A DNA stretch of 64,000 nt from Selaginella moellendorffii. Taxonomy: Eukaryota > Streptophyta > Lycopodiopsida > Selaginellales > Selaginellaceae. Positions within the stretch are counted from its first letter, which is position 1. The number at the start of each line of letters is the position of its first letter. Positions 46,983 through 57,487 of the stretch are shown in pieces. The position numbers and the translations under genes were made by a program. The stretch lies in assembly GCF_000143415.4 (NCBI RefSeq), contig NW_003314336.1, forward strand, positions 315,417-379,416. The letters are read 5' to 3'. Below the pieces are notes generated by a model, which made no database searches, was not told the DNA's origin, and saw nothing but the letters and a program-made list of their open reading frames with translations.

Positions 46983-48588
46983 TGTAAGCGACTAAATTTT
47001 CCATTCTACTTTAGTCACTTAACCACACCTCCAACCACTTTAAGGAGTCTCACTCACAACCTCCATAAGTTCTATTTCAGACTTGGGCTTGCTAGCCTCG
47101 AGAATGGCATCCCCGCCACTCAACCTTTGCACTTGATCTAAGTGCTCCACGTGTCCAATCCCATGACCAACACCCCAAGGTACCACCGACATATCAGCTT
47201 GTTACGCTAAGGCCATGCCCCTTTACCTTGGTCACACCAGTGGTCTAACACCACCTACATCACAGTCCCATCTCTCAAGGACTGGGCCATCCGTCCATGA
47301 GTGATCATTCCAAATCCACTCCTTAGCATCCTTAGGATGCCCACAGACATGGGGAATAGCCTTCCCCAATATCCCTTTTCCGGTCTTCACCAAGTCCCTT
47401 TCTACCCATGACTGTGTTTGCCAACACTGCCACTAAATCGAGGCCCACAAGCCCGACCACTAAGTCCTATGGTCCTCTGGGACTTCCTCACCACTCGACT
47501 GTATCCTTGGTCACTACACCAGAGGACTACTCCTCTTCCTTTCCACAGTCTGGGCCTTTGGGACAACATTTCGGAACACCGTGGCCCTACGTGGGCCTCA
47601 CCCCGCCTTCTGCCTTTGGGTGCTCTAGCCATGGGCTTAGAGCGAAGTTCTGTTGAGCCACACCAGGTATTCAAGTAGGTAGTGCCACCCACACTTGGAT
47701 TGGGAGCATCGGTTAGTCGATCTCCCGGGGGAACTAGAGCCGGCTCTTGAACACTTCACCAAGCTACCCCGCTTGTCGGTCCGTATTCACTCTAGTCTTG
47801 GACTTCCCAGTGGTTAGTTCATCACCCAACCCTGGGTATGGCCTTTCTGGGCCCAACTGGCCTTTCTTGGGCCAAACTGGCTCCACTAGGCTCCAACCCC
47901 CACACTCTCCCTACTATACTTTTGGAACCCCCCGCACCCCCCAGGGTCTGGGAGACGAACGCTTTGGGCTTTCACCCTCTCAGGCTCCGGACTCGGACTC
48001 GGACTCGGACTCGGACTCGGACTCGGATTCGGACTCGGACTCGGGCTCGGGCTCGGTCTCGGCCTCGGCCTCGGTCTCGGTCTCGGTCCCGATCTCGGTC
48101 TCGGTCTTGGTCTCGGTCCCGGTCTCGGTCCCGGTCTCGGTCTCGACTTCGGACTCCATCTCGGACTCCATCTCGGACTCCATCTCGGACTCCATCTCGG
48201 GTCCATCTCAGACTCTATCTCGGACTCCATCTCGGACTCCATCTCGGACTCCATCTCGGGTCCATCTTGGGTCCATCTCGGACTCCATCTCGGGCTCCAT
48301 CTCAGACTCCATCTCGGACTCCATCTCAGACTCCATCTCGGGTCTGTCTCGGACACTTTCACGTGTCATGTGTTGGTTCTTTTTAGGTCCCTTTTTGGAG
48401 CCTCGCTTATTGCTCGTTTCATGCTCGTTCCTCGAGCATTTTGTTAGGAGTTCCACTCCCACTCTCGACTTTTTCAAGTTGGAGCTTTTTAGTCCAAACG
48501 TGTTACGCTCGTTTGGTTTTTGCTTCGGCCACCACCACATGGCACCCTTCCGGCTCCACTTTGGGGCCTAGGGATTTTGTGTCTCACA
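46983..48588 (-). repeat. LTR-B, complete 5' LTR
   Basis: TGTAAGCGAC...GTCTCACA, 1606 bp, next to the primer site. The shared module is at about 47907-47976 and the array at about 47980-48360 (hexamer CTCGGA first, then CTCGGACTCCAT 12-mers). The 274-codon frame here is an artefact of an array that is open in all frames. Confidence 0.88.
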
Positions 48589-48714
48589 GTCAGAGGCAAT
48601 AAACCACTTTACTAATTTGAGCCTTAATCTCATAAGGCCCCACGAACTTATTTAAGGAACTCAAGGTTATTTCATTTCCAAGAATATATACATTTTACCT
48701 GGCAGTTGGTGTGA
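48589..48714 (-). pseudogene. Ty3/gypsy integrase C-terminal fragment
   Basis: Its reverse complement matches 38940-39055 (AGTTCCTTAA, GTTCGTGGGGCCTTA, AGTAAAGTGG). It is a small piece of a second chromovirus copy on the minus strand, trapped between two LTR-B copies. Confidence 0.65.
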
Positions 48715-49660
48715 TAAAGGTGAATGAGCATGGCCTTAGCGTAACGGGTTGGTATGTTAGTGGTACCTTTGGGTGTCGGTTATGAGATCAAACACATGGA
48801 ACACTTGGACCAAGTGCAATGGTTGAGTAGTATGGATGTCATTCTTAAGGCTACTAAGTCCCCAAGTTCGAAATAAGACTTATGGAGGTTGTGAGTAAGA
48901 CTTCTCCAAATGGTCGGAAGTGTGATTAAGTGACTAAAGTAAAATGGAAAATTTAGTCGCTTACAATTTGGTATTGGAGCTATTCCTTAGTTTAAATCTT
49001 ATTGGTGCTCAAGTATATCACCACTTGGTTTAGCATTGGGAAGGTCCTAAAAGTGGGCCTATCCTTGAGGAGTAGCAGGTCGGGAGGACATGGCTTTTCA
49101 CTACAATTCATATGTGAATTTGTAGGCAAGGTGGTAAATAAAAAAAGCCAACTTTGGGATCTTGGGAATAATATAAGGTTTTTCTCAAAGAGTTAAAGAT
49201 GTGATTCATATGAGCATTTAACTTAGCAAATTGGCTAATATAGTTGTGGTAAACAGCTATAGTTGAGATCATAGGAAAGATAAAGACTCTAAAACAATAA
49301 AAGAATCCCAAGATTATCCTCATATAATTAAGGCTGATGCTCATGAATTTGATACCAGAATTAATGACCGTGGGAGGTCAAATACGGATGAGGATATGAG
49401 TCCTTAAAATGGTAATTGGGGCTACATTTTATAAATGATGGAACAAACCCAAGGAGTTGGGGGTGTACTTAAAGGATGAATTAGTATTCTCATCATATGG
49501 ACGAATAATCCTAAAAAGGCAAAAGTAGCCCACAGCAAATGAAAATTAATTAAATGTTAGAATAACACTTGCAAAGATGGTCCTTATGAGTAGAACATGA
49601 ATACAAGAAGATGTATTCTAGTGAACTGACACCTCAAACATAGTCAATCTGTTAAAGGCC
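48715..49660 (+). mobile_element. LTR-B fragment in plus orientation: LTR end, primer site, start of interior
   Basis: 48715-48965 is the 3' end of an LTR-B (...GGAAAATTTAGTCGCTTACA), followed after three bases by TGGTATTGGAGC (48969-48980), a mutated primer site, and by interior matching the reverse complement of 8955-8250. It ends near GTGAACTGACACCTCAAA (49620). Heavily C-to-T shifted. Confidence 0.7.
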
Positions 49661-50440
49661 TTAAGATATTTAGGGTTAACCATCCTTCGATTAGACCTCT
49701 CGAAATACTTCTCTGATACTTCTTCTAGAGTTAATTTTCCCATAAAAGACTTCAACATATCTTCTAACAACAATTCATGTGTTTTGTCTACCCATCTAAT
49801 TATGGATGCTCACCACTACTCTTAATTAGCTTCTTAAAGACTATTTGCCAAAACTTTTGATGTGAATTTAAGATCCTAATCATTCACAATATCATCTCAT
49901 ATTCCTTCACTGTAGAGCTGAACATTAAGATATCATTACAGTAATCAAGAAAGGTTGTAAAAATTGATTCATCAACTTTTGAAAGTGGCAGAAGGATTTG
50001 TCAAACCAATGGCATCACCAAATATTGGTAGTGATTTATACTTATTAAGAATGCCATCATTGGAGTATCCTTTGACTTAACATAAATCTAATGATACCCT
50101 TGTTTCAAATCAATCTTTATAAACTATTGAGTACCACAAGGATAATCAAGCAAATAATTGATACAAATAATTGAAAATATATTCTTCACTATCCAATCAT
50201 TTAGTCCTTTGTAATTGGCACAATTTTTCTTTAACTATCACCACCATAGCAGCTTAAAGAAACTTGTTTATCTGCAACCACTTTTTTTGAAGATACTTAA
50301 TAATTTCTATTGATCTCCTCATCTTCAATGGACTAGTATAAATCAATTGTCGATAATAAAGAGTAGCTCTAGCTATCTCATTTTGAATTCACATTCCGAG
50401 GGTAAACCATCAAGAAACTCATTTGAAAATCCATGATCCA
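49661..50440 (-). pseudogene. Ty3/gypsy RT plus integrase-core remnant
   Basis: Minus-strand reading from about 50440 gives EFLDGLPSECE, YTSPLKMRRSIEIIKYLQKK, AAMVVIVKEK, then KIDLKQGYH*IYVKSKDTP and GLTNPSATF (RT), and further, without RNase H, LEDMLKSFMGKL-type integrase sequence. Many stops and frame changes. Very AT-rich. The order is right for pol but RNase H is missing. Confidence 0.65.
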
Positions 50441-50812
50441 GAAGGACTCTTGGCCATCATTCCTTGGAACACTTGGAAAAAACTTTAGACATTCCAACTA
50501 TGGCATCTCCTTAAGAGCATAGATATAATATGAATAAAGAAAGATTTGATGAATTTATCATTTATGTTCAAAACTTTTATAAACTTCAAATAATTGCCAC
50601 ATATCATTTTTGGGATAATAATCAATATTTGTATGAGTTTCCATATGTTTCCAAAATACTACTCTGTAGTAATATAATGGTTTGAGTGCAACCACTTTTA
50701 CAGATTATAGGATTTTCTTAATATATTCAAATGTGCATTTGAACATGCTAACAATTGTGATAAGGCAAATATTTGATAGAAATATTTTACTTACAACCTT
50801 TTGGCAACCTCC
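50441..50812. repeat. Direct-repeat partner of 52650-52790
   Basis: 50441-50520 (GACTCTTGGCCATCATTCC..., TTGGAAAAAACTTTAGACATT) matches 52655-52710. 50776-50812 (AATATTTTACTTACAACCTT then TTGGCAACCT) matches 52748-52786. The two copies flank the broken cactin gene. Confidence 0.6.
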
Positions 50813-50859
50813 TATAAAAATGAGGTAGCAAAGATTTAGGGTTTATCGATTAGGTTGCG

Positions 50860-52135
50860 TTGATCTTGACGAGCGACATCAAAGGAAGAGAGGCAGGGAT
50901 TCAAGAGTGAGTCAATACACCGAGGAGGAGATTCATGATTATCTTGTGAAGAAAGCCCAAAGAAAGGTACCTAGAGATCACTGTTTTTTGTTTTAGTTCT
51001 TCGTTACTAAATCCTGTGTTTCAGGCAGCCAAGGTAGCTAAGAAGCTGAAATCACAGTCTGTCTCGGGCTATTCAGACGACAGCAACCCTTTCGGAGACT
51101 CCAACTTGACTGAGAAGTGAGTAATTTCTTGTGCGGTTTTGGCGAGGTTTCTAGAGCTAATCCTCGGTTTCTAAGTTTGTGTGGAGGAAGAAGATCGAAC
51201 GCGACATTGCGAATAAGGCACTGAACTTGAAAGATATCTCCGTGAAAGCTGAAAGGGTGCGCCAGGAGGAACAGATGGTAAGTTAGAATCTCTTCTTTGG
51301 ATCGCTTGTTTGTTGCTCGGTTTTGCTCATGTTCTTGTGTTTCCAGAAGGAAATCGAGAAGGTTAAGAAGAAACGGGAAGAGAGAGCCATGGAGAAAGCA
51401 AAGAACGAGGAAGAGAAAGCCATGCTAGCAAGAGAGCGGGAGAAAAAGGAAGAAGAGGTATGATATAGATGTCCTTTTGCGTATCCTTTTGCAAGTTCTA
51501 ATTACGCGTGAATGCACTGCAGTTTCTTTTCCACCAACGGGAAGTGCCCAGATACGCATCAAGGAGGGCCGAGCCACGAAGATTGATCTTCTATCCAAGC
51601 TCGACGACTTGAGGATGGCCGAGCCTTACCACACCTTCAAGGGCCTTAGCGTGAAAGAAGTGGAGAAGCTACGTGAAAAACTTCGCTTGCATTTGGAGCT
51701 GGACAGGAAAAATACCGAGTTCTGGGAGGCCATGACGGTTGTCTGCAACCCAGAGCTAGCATAGGGACGAAAGAGAGAAGCTGGAGCTTGCGGTGGAGAG
51801 GATAGTTTGGTGCTCGACGATGCTGGATCCATACCAGCATTGATCTAGACGTAAACACTCTCCTCCAAAACATGACCTCGCGTCAACTCCAGGAAGAGCA
51901 AGCAAAGATAGAAGAAAAATTGAGATCTGGATCAGCCAAGATCGTCGAGTTCTGGGAGTCCGTCCTAAAGAGAGTGCATGGCTTTGAAACGTCTTGTGCT
52001 TTGTTTCGCGATTTAAGTTCTGACATATAGATGCAAACTTACAGGCACAGCTCCGAGAAATAGCCATGGATCTTCTAGCGCAGCAGCTTTCAAGCAAGAA
52101 GGTTATAGAGGAAGCGATGGCTCCACGCTCTCCTC
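50860..52135 (+). pseudogene. Cactin copy, truncated and frameshifted
   Basis: Exon-like pieces read EEEIHDYLVKKAQRK, GYSDDSNPFGDSNLTEK, WRKKIERD, EIEKVKKKREERAMEKAK, IRIKEGRATKID, YHTFKGLSVKEVEKLREKL, FWEAMTVVCNPELA, DVNTLLQNMTSRQLQEEQAK and KLRSGSAKIVEFWESVLK, all in cactin order. Cactin is a nuclear splicing-associated protein. Faults: no start codon in frame at the 5' end (a stop precedes), a damaged donor after NLTEK (one base short), a frameshift before IRIKEG, a stop after PELA, another frame change, and no C-terminal cactin domain. Introns are still present, so it is a DNA-level copy. Confidence 0.8.
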
Positions 52136-52396
52136 AGCCGATTCCTCGTCAAGCGGTTCGATGATTTTCCGGCTCCAGCAGAGGGAAAGTCTAGAGCATT
52201 CAATCCATTGAAACGGCTCAAGCAAGAGAATCAAATTTTCTATATGTAAAATGATCTTAGTCAAAACAAACGAAATCGGTCGTGAGATTGTACAAGTCAT
52301 GAAGAGACATCTTCGTAGAAAGGGATGTAATCAAACATCGGTGGCCATGGGAAACGCCTCTTGTTCCTCTGGACGAAAAGCTGGATCATCAGGAAC

Positions 52397-52700
52397 CTAC
52401 TTGGGTAGAAGTCCAAGCATTTCTAAAGGGATGACGGCGTCCTCTTGCTCCTCGTCAAGGCCGTCGTTCTCATCAGGGCAGGAATTAAAAAGCCGGACGT
52501 CCAAACCTTGGAATTTCTCCAGGTTGAGCTCGTGGTGTTTGTCCGTCCTGATCATGAATGCCTGAGCAACAAAAAATGGAGACACGAACAAGTAAAATGC
52601 AAAGCTTGCTAGGTTCGTGGATGCTGGGAAAGCGCATGAAAAACTCCACGATGCACAGGGACTCCTGGCCGTCATCCCCTGGAAAAAACTTAAAACATTT
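52397..52700 (-). pseudogene. Unidentified exon pair
   Basis: The minus strand reads FKFFPGDDGQESLCIVEFFM then, after a possible intron, AFMIRTDKHHELNLEKFQGL followed by RLFNSCPDENDGLDEEQEDA to a stop at 52397. The composition looks coding, but I know no family with this ending. An 80-bp part is duplicated at 50441-50520. It could be the tail of a real gene whose front is lost. Confidence 0.35.
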
Positions 52701-53804
52701 CAACCGTGATATTTTCCTAAGAAAAAACCATGAGGAAATTTTAGTTTATCGATAAAAATATTTTACGTACAACCTTTTGGCAACCTACATCATGAAACTC
52801 TTTTTGAATGTAGTGCAAAAGGAGCTTTATGCCCACAAATGTATTCCAAATCAGACATGATCCTATTAAAATAACATGTACACTATAACAAAACTAATTA
52901 TCTTATATATGCACTTCATGAACTCCAAAGCATTAATCAATGAAGTATCACTATTGTTTGTCTTGACAATCTTTTTTATAATACCACCAACTTCGATGCA
53001 TGGAATATTACACTCCCAATTAATCTACAGCTTTTTATTATAAAACCATTCCTTCCTATGTCATTGTAGATCTTGACCAGATTCTTGTGATGATTGATAT
53101 GAGTGATGACATTATCCAAATCTACATGCTGACTGCTGGACCAAAGCTCCAAGCTAATCTTCTGGAATCTCTCGTTCAATCCAAAAGTCAACACAGCACT
53201 AGTGATCCCCATAAACATTGAGTTCATGTTTCCTCTGAGCTTGTCATGCGCTCCACGTACTTCATGACTGGTTCAGAGACACCTTGGCAGCCACATGACA
53301 TCTGACGGATGATATTCATTTCAGCTGCCCACAACTATTACACAACTCTTGCTTGTTTCTGACGCTGCTCAATCGAAGCCTCAATTTCCTCTTCTGTCAA
53401 CCACCAGCTCGTCCATTCACAACATTCAGGAGCTTTTTCTGTGCAAGCTTAGCTTTCACAATGGAGAACTAACGAAATATATTCTCATGAGAGAGGAGAA
53501 GCTTAGATCCTTCATTTGTTGTGCTTTCCCATGCTCAAAACCATCAGATTACTTAGGATCTCCAAGGTATGTGCATGATAGCCACAAGAATTTTGATAAT
53601 ATAGATAGAGGATGAGATCGGGGCTTAAATCTCAAGAGAACCTTAAGATCACTCAAGATTTGGAAATTCCCCTCTTCTTTGATACCATGATGAAACAAAG
53701 GAGAACACATAACAACACGACACACCAACTCTCATATGCCCTTTGTTCACTGTGGATGGAGCCACATGTGATCCATCGCTCTTTTGAGTTTGACCCCGGT
53801 CCAA
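52701..53804. other. Transition region, one possible minus-strand fragment
   Basis: Partly AT-rich. A minus-strand segment at 53300-52976 reads MNIIRQMSCGCQGVSEPVMK then, after a shift, NERFQKISLELWSSSQHVDL; it looks like degraded coding sequence of unknown family. 53349-53851 has short plus-strand frames without domains. No RNA gene seen. Confidence 0.35.
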
Positions 53805-53872
53805 AAGGTATGTCCAGCGTGGCATATTTAAACAAAATTCCCTCGCCCTAATTAGGGCACGGGGAAAGCAGG

Positions 53873-54549
53873 ATGATGTTCTGGCAGGCCGCGCGGGGAT
53901 CCATTGCGCGAGGATCCATCGCAGAGGTGGTGGCGGTTGCAGCAGCGCGAGCGCGATCCCGATCGTCGTGCAGGCCCTACCATGACAAGGTGGTGGATCA
54001 CTACGACAATCCCAGGAATGTGGGCTCATTCGACAAGGCGGATCCAAACGTGGGCACGGGCCTGGTGGGCGCACCCGCCTGCGGCGATGTGATGAAGCTC
54101 CAGATCAAGGTGGACGAATCGGGCAAGATTGTGGACTCGTGCTTCAAGACATTTGGGTGTGGATCGGCAATCGCGTCCTCGTCTGTGGGTGAGTGTGAGT
54201 GAGTCACTCCTGATGGATCGATCATCCGTCGCTGCTGCTAATTTGCAGCCACGGAATGGGTCAAGGGAAAGGGCGTGAACGACGTGATGGGCATCCGCAA
54301 CAGGTGAATGGGGAACCAAGGATTCGATTCTCGCTGGTGCGTCGTCATGGTCACTAATTCTGTTGGTCTCTCGTCAGTGACATCGCCAAGCATCTGGCAC
54401 TGCCGCCGGTGAAGCTCCACTGCAGCATGCTCGCCGAGGACGCCATCAAAGCTGCCGTCAAGGATTACAACAAGAAGAAGGCGGCGGGCGGCGGCATTGC
54501 CGCTGCTTCATCATCTTCTGGAGCTGGATCATCCGGAGCCAAGTCGTAG
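53873..54549 (+). CDS. ISU1: ISU1, mitochondrial Fe-S cluster scaffold
   Basis: Exons 53873-54188, 54249-54303 and 54378-54549 give 180 residues. The first ~34 residues are Arg/Ala-rich with no acid run, a probable mitochondrial presequence. The IscU domain starts [20 protein letters not shown]. The three cluster-binding Cys are Cys70 (APACGDVM), Cys96 (FGCGSA) and Cys139 ([10 protein letters not shown]). LPPVK, the HscA/Hsp70-binding motif, is at 132-136. The C-terminal Gly/Ser/Ala tail is low complexity. It receives sulfur from the cysteine desulfurase NFS1 and builds clusters for transfer. CCT6 begins 89 bp after its stop on the same strand. A decayed partial copy is at 32635. Confidence 0.95.
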
Positions 54550-54602
54550 GATCGGTGTCCACTTCCAAGATTTGCTGAATCAAACAAAGCCTTTTACTCT
54601 CA

Positions 54603-54623
54603 TAGGGTTAGGGTTAGGGTTTT
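54603..54623 (+). promoter_or_regulatory. Telomere-like box array before CCT6
   Basis: TAGGGTTAGGGTTAGGGTTTT, three units, 16 bp before the CCT6 start and 54 bp after the ISU1 stop. Such telo-boxes are common in plant promoters or leaders of translation and folding genes. Its position suggests the CCT6 transcript start is here or upstream within ISU1. Confidence 0.65.
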
Positions 54624-54638
54624 GCGGCACTTTCAAGT

Positions 54639-57087
54639 ATGGCGATCCGGTCGCTCAATCCCAATGCCGAGGTGCTCAACCGGTCGGCGGCACTGCACAT
54701 GAACATCAACGCTGCCAAGGGCCTCCAGGATGTGGTGTGCACCAATCTGGGCCCCAAAGGAACCATGAAAATGTAAGCTGCTCTCTCTTTGTTCTTGGAT
54801 TCTTTCTTGGATTGCTTAGACCAGGCTTTCAGGCTCGTTGGGGGCTCGGGCGACCTCAAGATCACCAAAGACGGCAATACCTTGCTCAGGGATATGGTAG
54901 GCTCTCTTCCTTTCCTCCTTTCTTCCTTCTTGGAAATGCTCACGGCTGTTTTTCGGTGAAGCAAATACAAAACGCCACAGCCATCATGATTGCCCGAACG
55001 GCTGTAGCGCAGGATGACATTAGCGGTGATGGAACTACTTCCACAGTTATCTTGATCGGAGAATTGATGAAACAGTCGGAGCGGTTCATCAGTGAAGGTA
55101 GCCCAAAGCGGATCGTTGTTTCTCGACGCACCTCTCTGTGTGTTTTTTTTTTTTTACTTTTCAGGAATGCATCCGCGCATACTGGTGGATGGTTTTGATA
55201 TTGCCAAGAGGGCCACGCTAGAGTTCCTTGAGAACTTCAAAATTCCAGTCGAGATTGGAGATGCTCCCGACAAGGAGATCCTCAAAATGGTCGCGAGAAC
55301 AACGTTGAGAACGAAGGTAGCCTCTCATCTGTGTTCTTCTTTCTTTGGCACTCAAACAAAATGCTCACCAGGTGCACGAGGCTTTGGCGGACCAGTTGAC
55401 TGACATCGTTGTTAATGCGGTATAAAGGAGATGGCCTTTTTTACATGCATTTTGAGTCTAATACACCGGCTTGCAGGTTCTTTGTGTCAAGAAGCCGCAA
55501 GAGCCCCTGGATCTCTTCATGGTGGAAATAATGCACATGAGGCATAAGTTCGATACCGATACACGCCTTGTCTGTCTTTCTACTTAACCTCATCCGTAAT
55601 CGGCCTCATCTTTTTCGTCTTTGACAGGTAGAAGGCCTTGTTCTCGACCACGGGTCTCGTCATCCGGACATGAAGAAAAGGGTGGACAATGCCTTTATTT
55701 TAACGTGCAATGTCTCCCTTGAGTACGAAAAGAGGTACACGAGCCCTTTTCTTGCATTCTAAGGTTGTATACATCATCTCACGCCTTCGGCAGCGAAATA
55801 AACGCAGGTTTCTTCTATTCCAACGCGGAGCAGAGGGAGAAGATGGTGGCCGCAGAAAGGAAGCAAGTTGATGACAAAGTGATGAGAATAATCGCTTTGA
55901 AAAAACAGGTACAGGATGTTGCCGGTGTTTTTTTTCCTGACGGCTTCATGTTTGCACCAGGTTTGCGATGGAACGGACAAATCTTTTGTTGTTATCAACC
56001 AAAAGGGGATAGATCCCATCTCGTTGGACTTGTTTGCGAAAGAAGGGGTAGTAATCCGGACTTGTCCATGGGCATTGCTGATGTTTCATCACCTTGTAGA
56101 TCATTGCTCTAAGGAGGGCCAAGCGCCGAAACATGGAGAGACTGATCCTCGCTTGTGGTGGACACTCCGTGGATTCGGTGGAAGATCTCAGTCCGGACGT
56201 CCTGGGATGGGCCGGTACCGTATACGAGCACGTTCTTGGTGAAGAGAAGTACACCTTCGTGGAGAACGTTAAAAATCCACACTCTTGCACAATCTTAATC
56301 AAAGGTTGGTGGCCATACTTTGGCGGTGTTCTCAGCTACTTCTGTTTTGTGTGTGTGTGTGTGTGCAGGTCCAGATGACCATACAATTGCTCAAATCAAG
56401 GATGCCATCCGAGATGGGTTAAGGTCGGTCAAAAACACCATCGAGGACGAGGCCATTGTTTTGGTAAGTGCATGATTTCGTTTGGGAATGGGGGTGACTG
56501 ACCAGCAACGAGCAGGGTGGAGGGGCATTTGAGGTGGCGGCCAGGCAGCATTTGATGAACATTGTCAAGAGAACCGTTCAAGGGGTATATATGCAGTGAC
56601 TTCTTGTAATTTGTCGCTGACGCTATTTTTTTTGTCTTGATGGGGTTGATATAGCGTGCTCAACTTGGTGTGGAAGCATTCGCTGACGCACTTCTGGTGG
56701 TGCCAAAAACGCTGGCCCAGAATGCCGGGCTAGACACGCAGGATGTGCTCATCACGCTCCAGGTACGCAAACAAGTGCCTTGTTTCCTACGGGAGTGTTT
56801 GACGCGCGACACTGTGCAGTCGGAGCACGACAATGGAAACATTGTGGGCTTGAATATCAACACGGGCGAAGCAATGGACCCACAGGTGGAGGGTGTGTTT
56901 GACAACTATTCCGTCAAGCGCCAGATCGTGGATGCAGCGTACGTTAGCGAATCCCCTCGTCTTGCTTTGCCCCCCTCTCTCGTTCTAACAGCCCAAGCTT
57001 TTCTTTGGTGGCAGGCCGGTGATTGCTTCTCAGCTGCTGCTCGTAGACGAAGTCATCCGAGCGGGGCGGAACATGAGAAAGAATTAG
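54639..57087 (+). CDS. CCT6: CCT6, zeta subunit of the cytosolic chaperonin TRiC/CCT
   Basis: Fifteen exons (54639-54772, 54833-54896, 54962-55097, 55165-55316, 55372-55419, 55477-55569, 55628-55734, 55794-55908, 55961-56047, 56100-56304, 56369-56463, 56516-56584, 56655-56762, 56820-56938, 57015-57087) total 1605 nt, 534 residues, the normal length. It begins [20 protein letters not shown] and shows the group II ATP-site motifs [16 protein letters not shown] and [14 protein letters not shown], and ends [19 protein letters not shown]. The zeta identity comes from [15 protein letters not shown] and [10 protein letters not shown]. One of eight subunits of the ring that folds actin, tubulin and others with ATP. 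All introns are 46-92 bp. Confidence 0.96.
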
Positions 57088-57487
57088 GCGTGGCGTGGCG
57101 TGGCGCTGGCGAAGTTTGGTTTTTTTTTTGTTTAAATGCAGGTAGTCTACCAAAACAGATTGAGCGAACTCTCCTCTTTATTTAATGCAGGGGCTAGTTT
57201 GTCAAACAGGCCTAGTTTAGCTCTTTCTCTTTCCTTTCCTTGGTCAGTCAGTGAGAGAGGACCCTATCAGGTGATGGAGCCCTGATAGGGTCGGGGCCTG
57301 TTGGGGAAAACGATCAATCAGCAACAGTGTTGTAGTAGGGTTGTGCCTGGCAGTGGTAAAAGCAATGTGGTGGAGTTGTCGCATTTGACTAAAGTAAATC
57401 CTGGGCTTGCTGCGAGGCTTGGGCTGGGCCGAGCGTGAGAGAGGGAGATGGCTATGGCGTGGTAAGCGAGGGTCTCTCTGTGGGGCT
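57088..57487 (+). other. CCT6 to DME-like intergenic region
   Basis: 400 bp with the CCT6 3' region and the DME-like leader. CCTATCAG/CTGATAGG occurs as an inverted pair near 57262-57290 (CCCTATCAGG and CCTGATAGGG), a possible hairpin. No gene seen. Confidence 0.4.

Noticed and set aside
47747-48571. 274-codon plus-strand frame and its antisense partners
   Set aside because: Same LTR array artefact as at 42134.
54603-54623. Interstitial telomere or chromosome-end remnant
   Set aside because: Only three units, directly in a promoter position; a telo-box is the simpler reading.
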